Assembly (NCBI GenBank): GCA_023229425.1 | Contig: JALNZG010000013.1 | Location: forward strand, 1-64,000 | Direction: 5' to 3' | Source: Ignavibacteriaceae bacterium | GTDB taxonomy: Bacteria; Bacteroidota; Ignavibacteria; Ignavibacteriales; Ignavibacteriaceae | Length of the DNA stretch: 64,000 nucleotides | Part shown: positions 9,501 to 17,376 of the stretch, one piece after another | Layout of the letters: each line of letters begins with the position of its first letter | How positions within the stretch are numbered: position 1 is the first letter of the stretch | The notes under the pieces: model-generated | The model's input: the letters and a program-made list of their open reading frames with translations, nothing else | Told to the model about the DNA's origin: nothing | The model's database searches: none | Made by a program: the position numbers and the translations under genes

Positions 9501-10660
9501 CGTATCCTAATTCAACAGACAGCATTAATATTTTAATGAAAACCTTAAAAGAAGGAACAGTTAAATTTAAAGTTTCCGTGAGGTTAGGTTCAACTTCCTT
9601 AGAACGAATTTTTTCATTCACAGTTTCCACTCCCGTATTAAAAGATATCAGTGTTTCTAGTCAGGTTAAAAGATTGAGCAACAAGTCAACGGGACAGCAG
9701 TTTAATCTGACCAGTACGGATACTTCCTCAAAGCAAATTCTCTTAGGAAATAATTTGGAATGGTCTTTAGATCCACCGGAAGCAGGAACAATAACAAACA
9801 CAGGTTATTATCAACCGGCAGATTCAAATTATATCGGTTATGTTAAAATCTCTGCAAAGGATCAAACATCCGGAAAAGAAGGATTTGCGGAACTTTCTGT
9901 ATTTGCTTCTGTAAATCCAAATCAAAATTATGTTTTGACGGATAGAAAGGGAATGATTTACACTTTGAAATCCGGTGCTGTTAGTTTTCCGATAGAGTTA
10001 TATTTAAGCAAACCTCAATTTGGTCCGGCAAAAAAATATTATACACCGCAGAATCTTGATGAAACTTTTATTGTTTCGGATAAACTTTATAACTTCCAAT
10101 ATATCTCAAGCATCGCTTTACCGGGAGACACATTACAGGTTGCATCAACGCTCGAATTGCCGATCGATAATTCTCTTAGATTTACTGAAGGAGCAAAAAC
10201 AATCGGACTGTATGACCGGTTTGCAAAATATTGGAGCATCTACAACTCATCTTTGGGAGACAATTCAGTTATTTCAAATTCAGTTTACCGGTTTGGCGAG
10301 TATGCGGTTCTTACTACGAACGAACCTCTTGGTTTAAAATACGTTAGTGTTTTGCCAAATCCTTTTTCACCGGAAGTATCTCCACTCAAGATCGGTTATT
10401 TCTTAACTACAAATATTCCCCCAGCAACTGTTTCCATTAGGATTTACAATGTACGCGGCGAACTTGTGAGAACCTTGTTAGATAACGATATCCAATTCCC
10501 CGGTAAATATGGAAGCAGAACAAGTCTAAAGGAAATTTCGTGGGATGGGAACGCAGATGACGGCAGTACCGCAAGAAACGGAAGATATATTATTCGAGTT
10601 ACTGCTAAAGATAATTCAGGTGAAAAAACAGAACTGATCCAGGTTGTATTAGTAAAATAA
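3518..10660 (+). CDS. Giant exported protein with about 16 carboxypeptidase-regulatory repeats and a FlgD-like tail
   Basis: 2380 residues with an N-terminal signal peptide (hydrophobic run at residues 12-27, then AQT). Two fibronectin-III-like segments occupy about 140-370, containing PIFQWKSISGVRAYW and ITLQWNSVPNANGY. From about 466 to about 1830 there are roughly 16 tandem CarboxypepD_reg-type beta-sandwich repeats of 70-90 residues. Each starts with a V/I-x-G-x-V strand (such as VSGTVVDQ, ISGNILND, IVGNVYKV) and contains an NxxGxYxF-like turn. A bacterial-Ig-like region follows, then a FlgD-Ig/type IX sorting-like domain from about 2277 (LPNPFSP, RIYNVRGELVRTL, NGRYIIRV) ending in VVLVK. 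It is probably secreted by the type IX route and cell-surface or matrix associated. The PorV-like gene follows 48 bases later. No enzymatic motif was seen. Confidence 0.85.
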   Translation: MNVITFNNRKIIFFFFFWFAVSYLSIAQTFITEPPKGYVSGNTTPRVKIFFKPTDSVIVEWNKSFAASNVKYKIGSTTGNYNLSSLTTGGNRLAFIPQNNPPNLSIGRYRALVTNSTKNTLSEIKADYLANPTTIDFSNEIEFIVESPNAPLAEEPIGSIKNSTPIFQWKSISGVRAYWLIVSSTPFTVVTQPNGDVSVEGANVLWNYLTTGTSVQYGSINPNSPFTVQAPPLNPGKEYHYTILNVYDEYDITYASAVFGGVVSFTYEAAASIPPPTLISPVDSAFFYADKNITLQWNSVPNANGYTVFLFQRMSSFAGNDQQIDIPIWNSSTTNTSIQLPARTMLTSGKYIWFVVPRDNSGSGNQSAVNLFSYIIDLGKFRVQAKSSIDSSNIIGFKVYANSLSDGVSPPNPFIVTNSTTYTDSLVLGTYEFIGEKSGFYDSSYVTTINSSAINDFTIYMRPYPAKVSGTVVDQTGALLSSALVKFRNLLNGDIQTVTTMVDGSFNVALPKGTYSLQVSKPGYLASSPTTITLDVDQLIISTAIVLPADNASISGNILNDESKPVQLATIIAKQGAVTQQTSSDNSGNYFLNLSSGQWIFEITKDGFISPSPKIYALTTGDNLQNQNFTVIPRANQIVGNVYKVTKTVTGETGSTPFDNVTVSATPSSGPTITMVTNAAGQYTLSLKSGSWIISTASSGYTANQNIQLNLGVAETVSGINFNLSPNPCTISGTTAKSDGSGLADVSVSTSIDATTVSLSNGTYQLSVPASTIIISAQKAGYVTPSSITVTLSPGQNLSGIDFQLAGNAGVVSGKVITLQQPIPNASVQAVSGNQSFVENTNEFGEYNFNLQPGNWSISVSKSGFISGTPKVITVGPGQQSTNNDFNLVQNIAKIEGLISSGTSPLQDAQILISEMNDPTIKLNTISNSNGFYSITVEAGKEYKINVTLEGYSSGNQQTSLLSASGVSTNNFNLSPNPSSISGKVSSNLQLPLPGSEIRIYNSTSGVLIDSLLSDLNGNYYIGLSPGNEKLITRLKGYSSDSLDINLSLGQNLTNVNFSLDENFALVNGTIKDFLNNPIDAATINLTGKDGGGTVSSNSDGSFIITRLIGGTYTVTISKKGFGDSVLTNFSIFDGQTKNIIVNLSPLDGKINGIVKNNSGQVIAQATVYAKNTANQSFTTATNSDGTFEFTAIAFAQYSVSVVKTEHTSPASKEVTINSTNPAGTANFNDLILNNSKLIGKVIDDMSGLPISDVILNLSGTLGSGSAITNTSGDYAMDALALGSYIIKLNKLGYTLKDSSITVSGTTALNLFMLRNQSKITGTVKNQKALLLSFSVPIKAISNLGNVYSTNTDLSGKFAFEGIENNASFNVYSDIFKQGTENDTLSVTVPLGVTLVDMGNMIVTENYSVIKGNAGIGNANIKIVSANRSYSALSATDGTFETGYLAEASYTVKAERAGYTFGPATQNIALGFKDTATVTFTASANIGTIKAAAKDPSSANLEQVTISLVSSDTTVVLSGTTTSSGEFTFANLPAGKTYFLRASKTDYTSLPDQISEALTLNENAIVNFILTKNTSKITGKTLQLISSVTSPLANINVKLIYPATGQSVSVTSDASGNYSFDNISAGSVKVTTIKAGYISDTLLFALQAGQTKANQDLKLTPSTLTLTGKVLFAGSGLQNVNITATSNNTFNVVTDQNGNFAFTNLPIKTGTNDTTYYEIKINQTGLPALSKIAAIPSNQLGLSVTLASFILPSGKITLRATDGVNPLSGVRLDFTKPDGQTASTITTASGLYESENKLSKGIYRISASKENYLTQDEKSLRVDLTSDTLKINLDLTLPFRHVPLTSIMSDRESLIKVYYTATNTNITGKLFYKLKSADVYKTVTLTKTDTTYQQNIPALFTLEDVIYYVELSDTVKKTVYSSNTISNTPLASGILSSIALTPDINNSNLRKDDSFPLGLVIRDGLSKSLSAEFIGSAHKGSIKWDAEDPTMLEFSYPNSTDSINILMKTLKEGTVKFKVSVRLGSTSLERIFSFTVSTPVLKDISVSSQVKRLSNKSTGQQFNLTSTDTSSKQILLGNNLEWSLDPPEAGTITNTGYYQPADSNYIGYVKISAKDQTSGKEGFAELSVFASVNPNQNYVLTDRKGMIYTLKSGAVSFPIELYLSKPQFGPAKKYYTPQNLDETFIVSDKLYNFQYISSIALPGDTLQVASTLELPIDNSLRFTEGAKTIGLYDRFAKYWSIYNSSLGDNSVISNSVYRFGEYAVLTTNEPLGLKYVSVLPNPFSPEVSPLKIGYFLTTNIPPATVSIRIYNVRGELVRTLLDNDIQFPGKYGSRTSLKEISWDGNADDGSTARNGRYIIRVTAKDNSGEKTELIQVVLVK

Positions 10661-10708
10661 TTTTAACACAATAAGTAAAAGCTTATGCAATTATTGAGGA
10701 TTAAAAAA

Positions 10709-11686
10709 ATGAAATATAAAATTATCTATATTTTCCTCATCTTCACTTTTCTCAAAACGCCTGCGCAGGAACTTTCCAACTTTGCCGGCGCTTTTGTTGA
10801 TATTGGTTTTGGAGCAAGACCGGCTGCTCTCGGGAATGCTTACGTTGGTTTGGCAAACGATGTTAATTGCATTGTTTGGAATCCTGCAGGCATTTCTTCA
10901 CTAAAAAAAATGCAGACGGCATTCACTTATACAAAGCAATTAGGTTTAGTGGATTATAACTACCTGGCATTTTCACTTCCGTTAAAGGATGATCAAGGCG
11001 CCGGCGCTGCATTAATTGTTTCCGGCGACGCGGCGATGCGTGAATATACGCTAAACCTTGGTTACTCAAGAAAATTCTTGCTCGATAGTTTGTACATCGG
11101 TTTCGGATTAAAATTGCGTTATGCTTCTTTTGGAAACAATTCTTTAAGTGCAGGTGATTATATTTTATTTGAATCGGATGAAATCTCCGATGGGCTTTTA
11201 AATCAAGTTAAAGGTTCCGCTGTCGGATTCGGATTCGATTTTGGAGTGCTCTATCACTTGAATGAAAAAATTAAAGTTGGACTAATGTTTAGAGATATTT
11301 ACGCTCCCCTCTTTTGGAATTCAAAAGTAGATAATCCTGATAAAAAAGCTAAAGGAAAATATTCTGAATTAATTCCTTTTGAACCGACAATCGGAACTGC
11401 TTTTAAAGTAGCTGAACAGATTACCGTTACTACAGATTATACTTCCGTTGTAAGAAAAGATGTCAGCGATAAACTTCGCGCCGGAATTGAAGCTTCTATG
11501 TTAAAGGTCCTTTCACTCCGCGCCGGGGTACAATATTATTTGAATAATGAAAAAGATGAAAAATACAGTTTTGGTTTAGGATTGAATTTTGGCGCCGGAA
11601 AAGAAAGAAGAATTCGTCTCGATTATACTTTTATGATGGAAGAATTTGCCAACTCTCAGCGTATTTCTATCGGATTGGAGTTTTAA
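10709..11686 (+). CDS. PorV/PorQ-like outer-membrane beta-barrel protein
   Basis: 325-residue predicted barrel with a signal peptide (MKYKIIYIFLIFTFLKTPAQ). The diagnostic N-terminus GFGARPAALGNAYVGLANDV, followed by WNPAGIS, matches the PorV/PorQ/UPF0164 group, which includes type IX secretion shuttles. An in-frame ATG at 10685 exists, but the start at 10709 has a well-placed GAGGA at 10696-10700 and gives a clean signal peptide. The gene lies just after the giant repeat protein and one base before another outer-membrane gene, so the three are probably co-transcribed. A role in export or surface display of the giant protein is inference. Confidence 0.75.
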   Translation: MKYKIIYIFLIFTFLKTPAQELSNFAGAFVDIGFGARPAALGNAYVGLANDVNCIVWNPAGISSLKKMQTAFTYTKQLGLVDYNYLAFSLPLKDDQGAGAALIVSGDAAMREYTLNLGYSRKFLLDSLYIGFGLKLRYASFGNNSLSAGDYILFESDEISDGLLNQVKGSAVGFGFDFGVLYHLNEKIKVGLMFRDIYAPLFWNSKVDNPDKKAKGKYSELIPFEPTIGTAFKVAEQITVTTDYTSVVRKDVSDKLRAGIEASMLKVLSLRAGVQYYLNNEKDEKYSFGLGLNFGAGKERRIRLDYTFMMEEFANSQRISIGLEF

Positions 11687-11687
11687 T

Positions 11688-13346
11688 ATGAAAAATAAAT
11701 TTCTACAAACTATCACGTTTTTTATGTTTACTTTTTCTTTTCTGTCTGCGCAGAGCAGCGATACACCTAAAATGCTCTATTGGATCGGAGGTAAATTCAA
11801 TATAAAATTGAATGGAGGAATGAATAGTTCGGTTGGTATCGGAAGCGGCAACGGAGTGTTTGGCGGAATGATCTCACCAAATTTAAATTCCGGTTCTACT
11901 TCTATTTTTTCTAATCCGGCTGAATTGGCTTATCTAAAGAAATCAAACATCTTTTTTGAAACTAAACTTGGTGTTGGGATTTCTGATCTATTGTCTCAGT
12001 CCGATATGACTAAACAAACTACCGACATGTTGAAAGATACCGCAACTTTTATTTTTACTCCGGGAACTTATCGTAAAGATATGGAAATCGGAGACCAGGA
12101 AATTGCTCAAACCGGAGGCTTGACCGCTTTAACCGGCGCTATTCCCTTTGAGAATTACTTTGTTCTTTGCGGCGGCTTTTCAACTCCCGTTGACTTTTCC
12201 TCTGATCTTTTGATCAACGGAATTTCCACCGACCTTGCTTCCTCAAAAATGGTTGCAGAAAACGAAACGAAGATAGATATCATCTTAAAACCGACAATTC
12301 TTGCAATAACGAGATTAAAAGTGAATAGAGTTTCTTACGGACTTGCAAAAGAAGTTATGAATAATGCTAACGGACAAGTCGCCGTTGGTTTTACCATAAA
12401 CCGGTACGATGTTAGAAATTTTATCAATTTGGATGTGGATTTTCAGGGGATGGTTGTGCTGAATAATCTCAATGAGTATTATTTCAATGATCCAAACGAT
12501 CCGAGTATTGACCCGGCAAAAAACGAATCGAACAATTTGTACTTTAGAGCGAAAGGAGATTATAAAGATACAAGAGTCGGTTTTACTCTTGGTGCAAATT
12601 ATAATCCGGCAAATAAGAATAATTGGCTCTCGAGATTTAATTTTTCAATGGTCTATAATTATAATCCCGATTTTGTTTTGTCCGATAAATCCGCTTTGAT
12701 GGAAAGTTATCAACCGAGATTTATGGTTGGTAGATTCAGCGGTAAGGATGCTGATAAATTTGATGTTGCTATAGATTCAATGGACCTGGCAAAACCAAAC
12801 TTAACAAAACCTACACAGAATTATTTTGCAGATGAAGTCTTAATTAAAATGCCTTCATCATTAACCTTGGGCGTTGATGCAAAATTCGGCAACCATAATG
12901 TATCATTAAATATTTTGAAATATTTTAATGAGCTCTCCTACCAATTTGATAAGTTCAAAATCGGGAAAAACATGAATACCGGAATTAGAGCCGGGGCTGA
13001 TTTCCAATTCCCAGATGAATTAAAAGGTTGGGCTTGGGCTTTACTTCCCATTCGTTTTCTTTATCTTGATCTTGACGGCTTGATAATGCAGTTATTTAAG
13101 AAATATACGCAATATGAAAATCCGCATTATAGATTTTACGGCGGAATGAATTTCGGTAATGCGATAGTGGAAGGATTTGAAGATAAGGATATGACGAAGT
13201 CTCTTAAAGATATGTTTGATCTACCTATCCCCGCGGAAATTGGTTACTCAAGACAATATACAATTATGAAAAACATAAACGTGGGTGTTTTTGTTTTTGG
13301 TTTCCCTGATCTGTTCCTAAGATTTTCATTAGGGTATAATATTTAG
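11688..13346 (+). CDS. Exported outer-membrane protein of unknown function
   Basis: 552 residues starting at ATG 11688, preceded by GGAG at 11677-11680. The open frame extends upstream inside the previous gene, but only this start yields a signal peptide (MKNKFLQTITFFMFTFSFLSAQ). The N-terminal region has glycine-rich text and the motif STSIFSNPAELAYLKK, reminiscent of the SNPAxL signature of FadL/PorV-type barrels. Alternating hydrophobic strands run to the C-terminus, which ends in an aromatic-rich strand (LFLRFSLGYNI). It follows the PorV-like gene with a one-base gap. No named family is recognised with confidence. Confidence 0.7.
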   Translation: MKNKFLQTITFFMFTFSFLSAQSSDTPKMLYWIGGKFNIKLNGGMNSSVGIGSGNGVFGGMISPNLNSGSTSIFSNPAELAYLKKSNIFFETKLGVGISDLLSQSDMTKQTTDMLKDTATFIFTPGTYRKDMEIGDQEIAQTGGLTALTGAIPFENYFVLCGGFSTPVDFSSDLLINGISTDLASSKMVAENETKIDIILKPTILAITRLKVNRVSYGLAKEVMNNANGQVAVGFTINRYDVRNFINLDVDFQGMVVLNNLNEYYFNDPNDPSIDPAKNESNNLYFRAKGDYKDTRVGFTLGANYNPANKNNWLSRFNFSMVYNYNPDFVLSDKSALMESYQPRFMVGRFSGKDADKFDVAIDSMDLAKPNLTKPTQNYFADEVLIKMPSSLTLGVDAKFGNHNVSLNILKYFNELSYQFDKFKIGKNMNTGIRAGADFQFPDELKGWAWALLPIRFLYLDLDGLIMQLFKKYTQYENPHYRFYGGMNFGNAIVEGFEDKDMTKSLKDMFDLPIPAEIGYSRQYTIMKNINVGVFVFGFPDLFLRFSLGYNI

Positions 13347-13456
13347 TAAAGTTGATAGACTATCATCATTCTAATTTTGTACATCAATTTCACTTTAACA
13401 AGTTGTCATTCGATTTCTTAAACATAGAGCGTTTAATTGCGTTATAAATGAGGATT

Positions 13457-13834
13457 TTACTTCTTCAAATAAATTATAGCAAAGCACGTAACGTAATTGT
13501 TGGAGTGACTCATCGTTATTTTTAACTCTTTATCCTCACCGAGAAAATTAGATAACTTACCGGTTAGCTTAACGATAGGTTCACCGGTAGGTTCATTCGA
13601 TATCTCCACACTTTTCCAATTGAAATCGTTATTCCAGCCGGTAGCCAAAGCTTTAGAGACCGCTTCCTTAGCCGCAAAGCGCGCAGCTAAATGCTGATAT
13701 TTATTTGCTTTGCTTAAACTGTAATCAAGTTCGTTTTGTGTAAATATTTTATTTAAGAAGTGATCGCCAAACTTATCCACGCTCTCTTTAATGCGGTCAA
13801 TCTCAATAATATCTATTCCAATTCCAATTACCAT
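13457..13834 (-). CDS. acpS: Holo-[acyl-carrier-protein] synthase AcpS
   Basis: 125-residue phosphopantetheinyl transferase of the short AcpS type, which transfers 4'-phosphopantetheine from CoA to acyl carrier protein. The metal-binding GIDIIEIDRI near residue 8 and the FAAKEAVSKAL motif near residue 58 carry the conserved Asp and Glu. Its ATG overlaps the TAA of the gamma-glutamyltransferase gene by one base, with GGAGGGG just upstream, so it is translated as the last gene of that cluster. The length is normal. Confidence 0.93.
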   Translation of the reverse strand: MVIGIGIDIIEIDRIKESVDKFGDHFLNKIFTQNELDYSLSKANKYQHLAARFAAKEAVSKALATGWNNDFNWKSVEISNEPTGEPIVKLTGKLSNFLGEDKELKITMSHSNNYVTCFAIIYLKK

Positions 13835-15522
13835 TAAAACCCCTCCGCTGAACCGGAACCGCGTTTATCGCTAACACCGGTAAATTCTCCCGTTTTCGGA
13901 TCGAACTTAATTGCTTCGACCAAACCCAATCCTCTTTCCGATCCAAACTTGTAACCCATTGCAAGCAAATTAAGCTTAACATCTTTGGCAATTCCAAACG
14001 GTTCATAATAAATTTCATCGGGAAGCCACTGGTGATGGATTCTCGGTGAGTTTACCGCCTGTTCAAGACTCATATCAAACTCCAACACATTTAAGATCAT
14101 TTGCAGAACAGTAGTTATGATAGTTGAGCCACCCGGAGAACCAACAACTAACACCGGTATTCCATTTTTCAAGACGATGGAAGGTGTCATAGAGCTTAAC
14201 ATTCTCTTTCCCGGCTGAATTTCATTTGCCACACTTCCTATTAATCCAAATTGATTAGGAACTCCGGGCTTACCACTAAAATCATCCATCTCATTATTTA
14301 ATAAGAATCCCGCTCCTTCAACAACTAATTTTGAACCATACGCAGAATTAATGGTCGTTGTAACACTAACAGCACAGCCATGTTTATCCATAACAGAGTA
14401 ATGTGTTGTCTCTTCACTTTCTTTATTCTCATCAGGATTTCCCGGTTTAATATTTTCAGACGGAATTGCTTTATCAGTGATTTGAGCAAACAATTTCATT
14501 GTATAAGATTTTGATAAAAGCCATTTCTGCGGAATGTTAAAATAGTCAGGATCACCAAGATGCATTGAACGGTCTGCGTAAGCAAATTTCATTACAGAAA
14601 CTAGTGCATGAATATAATTACTGCTGTTCCACTCATCTTTTTGGAAAGAAAAGTTCTCCAAAATATTCAACATCTGAACAAGCGCAATTCCACCGGAAGA
14701 AGATGGAGGCATGGAGACAATTTCAAATTCTTTATACTTCCCTTTTACAACTTCGCGTTCAACGGGTTTGTAGTTTTCCAAATCTTCACGGGAAAAGTTT
14801 CCCCCTAACGTCTTCATCTGGTTAAGCAAAAGTTCTGCAACTTTTCCTTTGTAAAATCCGTCTCTGCCTAAATTCTTTATTTCAAGTAAAGTTTTTGCCA
14901 AGTCAGGCTGTATAAAAATATCTCCTTCTTTGTATGCGATTCCCTCTTTAGAAAATATTTTAATTGATGACGGATATTTTTCAAATTCTTTTAGAGTAAT
15001 TTCAAGAGATTTTGCATTTGATGCTGATAAAGGGAACCCATCTTCTGCAAGATTAATTGCAGGCTGAATAACCTCTGCAATCTTCATCGTTCCGTATTTT
15101 TCTAAAGCGTAAAGAAGTCCCGCAACACTCCCCGGAATTCCGGCGGATAAAACACCAGCTTGACTTAATTCAGGTGAGAAGTTTCCATTCTTGTCTAAGT
15201 ACATATCTCGGTAAGCAAGTGAAGCGGCGGTTTCACGGTAATCTATCGCTGTGTTCCTTCCATCGGGCAAATGGATGACCATATACCCGCCTCCACCGAT
15301 GTTTCCGGCTACAGGATACGTTACCGCAAGCGCAAACCCCGTTGCAACGGCGGCATCAACTGCATTTCCTCCTTTTTTCAGTATCTGTAAACCAACTTGC
15401 GCAGCAATCGGTTCTGCAGAAACCACCATTCCCCTTTTTCCATGCGCAGTATTTGCATGAAGCGAAAATGTGATGGTTATTAAAAAAGTTAAGAGAATAG
15501 TCGATTTAAAATAAATCAACAT
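13834..15522 (-). CDS. ggt: Gamma-glutamyltransferase (glutathione hydrolase)
   Basis: 562-residue Ntn-hydrolase proenzyme with a signal peptide (MLIYFKSTILLTFLITITFSLHA), so probably periplasmic. It hydrolyses or transfers the gamma-glutamyl group of glutathione. The autoprocessing and nucleophilic threonine is Thr373 in the TTHYSV motif, giving the expected large and small subunits. The small subunit contains NNEMDDFS and GSPGGSTI, both typical. GAAGGAG precedes the start, which lies 17 bases inside the upstream MCE gene. The full catalytic set is present. Confidence 0.92.
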   Translation of the reverse strand: MLIYFKSTILLTFLITITFSLHANTAHGKRGMVVSAEPIAAQVGLQILKKGGNAVDAAVATGFALAVTYPVAGNIGGGGYMVIHLPDGRNTAIDYRETAASLAYRDMYLDKNGNFSPELSQAGVLSAGIPGSVAGLLYALEKYGTMKIAEVIQPAINLAEDGFPLSASNAKSLEITLKEFEKYPSSIKIFSKEGIAYKEGDIFIQPDLAKTLLEIKNLGRDGFYKGKVAELLLNQMKTLGGNFSREDLENYKPVEREVVKGKYKEFEIVSMPPSSSGGIALVQMLNILENFSFQKDEWNSSNYIHALVSVMKFAYADRSMHLGDPDYFNIPQKWLLSKSYTMKLFAQITDKAIPSENIKPGNPDENKESEETTHYSVMDKHGCAVSVTTTINSAYGSKLVVEGAGFLLNNEMDDFSGKPGVPNQFGLIGSVANEIQPGKRMLSSMTPSIVLKNGIPVLVVGSPGGSTIITTVLQMILNVLEFDMSLEQAVNSPRIHHQWLPDEIYYEPFGIAKDVKLNLLAMGYKFGSERGLGLVEAIKFDPKTGEFTGVSDKRGSGSAEGF

Positions 15523-16408
15523 TTACTCCTTCATTTTTTAATTGCTCGGTTAGTATTTTGATTAACTCCTTTACGGTTTGCAGCGTTTCCTTCAAATCGG
15601 AAAATAATTTGTCGTCATAAAGAAGTTTACCGGCAGAATTTTTTTGATCTTTGGTTTCAACAACAAGGGCATCAAGTTTTGAAATAAATGAATCGGTCTT
15701 CTTAACTAAAGCGGAGACATCAACAATGGTTGTGTGCAGGGATTCTTTATTCTTCGCAAAAAAATCTTTTGCTTCTGTGGTAAGCTGCACGCTGTTTGAT
15801 GTTAAAAGTTTAATTTGATTCCGGTTCTCATTAATTACATTCTTCAATTGATCAGAAATTGCGACCAGGTTGGAAGCGGCTGTCTTTACATCTCTCTGAA
15901 GATTTTTATCTCCCAAATATTCATTTAAAGAGACCAGACTAACATTTACTTGCTTTAACATTTGCGGTAATTCATTTTCCAATTTTCCGATCATCACCAT
16001 AACAGAAGGAACATCGGCGGAAAACGAGCCGGTTTGTACTTGATTAATGTCTAATTTTTCCTCTGCATTCCCCGGAAGAATTTCAACTTTTTTACCTCCC
16101 ATTAAATCGAGCATCATTACCGAAAAAACGGCATTGTTTCGAAGATCAGTATCCGGATCTAAAGATACTTTCACCATAACGAATTCATTCTTCATCATGA
16201 TATCATCAACAAATCCTTTGCGCACACCGTTTACCGTAACATTATCGCCAACTTCAAGTCCCGCAACATTTTGAAATTTAACGGTTACTTTTGTCCGGTT
16301 TGAATTCAGTGAAAAATTCTTAGCCCAGCCGAGAATCCATATTAAAAGGAGGATGGCGGCAATAACAGTAAACCCGACTTTAATATCAGTTTTTCTTTGA
16401 TCTTTCAT
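15506..16408 (-). CDS. MCE/MlaD-domain membrane-anchored lipid-transport protein
   Basis: 300 residues with a single N-terminal membrane helix (about residues 12-29), an MlaD/MCE beta-barrel domain at about 36-115 (VKFQNVAGLEVGDNVTVNG is typical), and a long helical tail with coiled-coil character. MlaD-type proteins form hexameric periplasmic rings that move phospholipids between membranes. The usual permease (MlaE) and ATPase (MlaF) are not adjacent. The gene overlaps both neighbours (23 bases upstream, 17 downstream), so it is translationally coupled to the small membrane protein and to ggt. Confidence 0.85.
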   Translation of the reverse strand: MKDQRKTDIKVGFTVIAAILLLIWILGWAKNFSLNSNRTKVTVKFQNVAGLEVGDNVTVNGVRKGFVDDIMMKNEFVMVKVSLDPDTDLRNNAVFSVMMLDLMGGKKVEILPGNAEEKLDINQVQTGSFSADVPSVMVMIGKLENELPQMLKQVNVSLVSLNEYLGDKNLQRDVKTAASNLVAISDQLKNVINENRNQIKLLTSNSVQLTTEAKDFFAKNKESLHTTIVDVSALVKKTDSFISKLDALVVETKDQKNSAGKLLYDDKLFSDLKETLQTVKELIKILTEQLKNEGVNVDLF

Positions 16409-16766
16409 CTTTTAGTTTCGCTTCTATGATTACTTTAAAATTTTCTAAATCTTTTTGCGTTACTACACTATCACCTATGAAAAATTCTATACTATCCAAC
16501 ACTTCGCTTACCGCATCCAAGTGAACTGTGTTTAAATCTTTCAAATTATTCGTAAAATAATTGATCTGTGCAAACAGTGAATCTTTTTCCGGCGTTTCTT
16601 TAACATGCTTAAATTGATCTTTGAGGTCTTTTGTAAAATACTTTATTGAGAAGTCTTTAACCGGCTTAACGAAGTAGTCATCTAATTTATTTGTAGCAAT
16701 ATAAAACACAACGGCAAAAAATATTGTTGATGCGATCAACGCTTTAATTAGACAACCGGATTTCAT
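16386..16766 (-). CDS. Small single-pass membrane protein, unknown
   Basis: 126 residues with one hydrophobic segment at about 8-26 and a mostly helical, charged remainder. A Cys at position 5 just before the hydrophobic segment does not form a lipobox. It is the first gene of the unit leading into the MCE protein and overlaps it by 23 bases, so a role as an accessory or anchor of the lipid-transfer complex is possible, but no family is recognised. Confidence 0.6.
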   Translation of the reverse strand: MKSGCLIKALIASTIFFAVVFYIATNKLDDYFVKPVKDFSIKYFTKDLKDQFKHVKETPEKDSLFAQINYFTNNLKDLNTVHLDAVSEVLDSIEFFIGDSVVTQKDLENFKVIIEAKLKDERSKKN

Positions 16767-16836
16767 ATTAATATTTTATCATCATAGCGATTGATTGAAA
16801 CCATAACGATTCAAACCCATCGCTAATTGCGGAGAG

Positions 16837-16866
16837 AAAAAACAAAGCAGTAGTAAAACTGCTTTG
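16837..16866 (-). terminator. Intrinsic terminator downstream of ssb
   Basis: Read on the minus strand, an 8-bp perfect stem (CAAAGCAG / CTGCTTTG, arms 16859-16866 and 16843-16850) with an 8-base loop is followed at once by six T residues (16842-16837). It lies 48 bases after the ssb stop and separates ssb from the membrane protein/MCE operon. Confidence 0.8.
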
Positions 16867-16913
16867 AAAGTAACTAATAATTCCAAATGAACTACACCTA
16901 TGCTTAATAAATC

Positions 16914-17330
16914 TTAGAACGGCAGATCCTCAGCGTCTCCTTCAGGAGCTATGCTCTCCCCTTCTGATTTCTGTGAAGTGGACGATGACGAAGAATCACC
17001 TCGTCCGTCTAAAGGAATAATTTTGTCAGATACAATCTTTGTGGAGTACTTTTTAATTCCGTCTTTATCGGTATAACTATCTGTTTGGATTCTTCCTTCA
17101 ACATAAACTTTAGAACCCTTTTTAAGCACTTCTTTAAAATAATCGGACAAATTCCACGAGACAATATTATGCCACGTTGTTTCGTTCACCCAATTACCAT
17201 CTTTTCCTTTGTAACTGTTTTCTGTTGCAATTGAAAATGAAGTTACAGAAACATTAGAAGAAGTAACTCTTGTTTCGCTGTCTCTGCCAAGATTACCGAT
17301 CAACATCACTTTGTTTAATGAGAACGCCAT
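16914..17330 (-). CDS. ssb: Single-stranded DNA-binding protein
   Basis: 138-residue SSB with the OB-fold in the first 105 residues (MLIGNLGRDSETRV, NSYKGKDGNWVNETTWHNIV, KGSKVYVEGRIQTDSY). A short Ser/Glu-rich linker leads to the acidic tip DAEDLPF, which recruits replication and repair proteins. GGAGG sits four bases upstream of the ATG, and a strong terminator follows. The gene appears monocistronic, with no rpsF or rplI nearby. Confidence 0.95.
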   Translation of the reverse strand: MAFSLNKVMLIGNLGRDSETRVTSSNVSVTSFSIATENSYKGKDGNWVNETTWHNIVSWNLSDYFKEVLKKGSKVYVEGRIQTDSYTDKDGIKKYSTKIVSDKIIPLDGRGDSSSSSTSQKSEGESIAPEGDAEDLPF

Positions 17331-17376
17331 AAAACCTCCGAATTATTATTAATGAAATTTAAACAACTAGTTTTTT

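Noticed and set aside
13347..13456. TGATAGACTATCA palindrome between the convergent genes as a terminator
   Set aside because: The stem is only six base pairs and AT-rich, with no T-run next to it.
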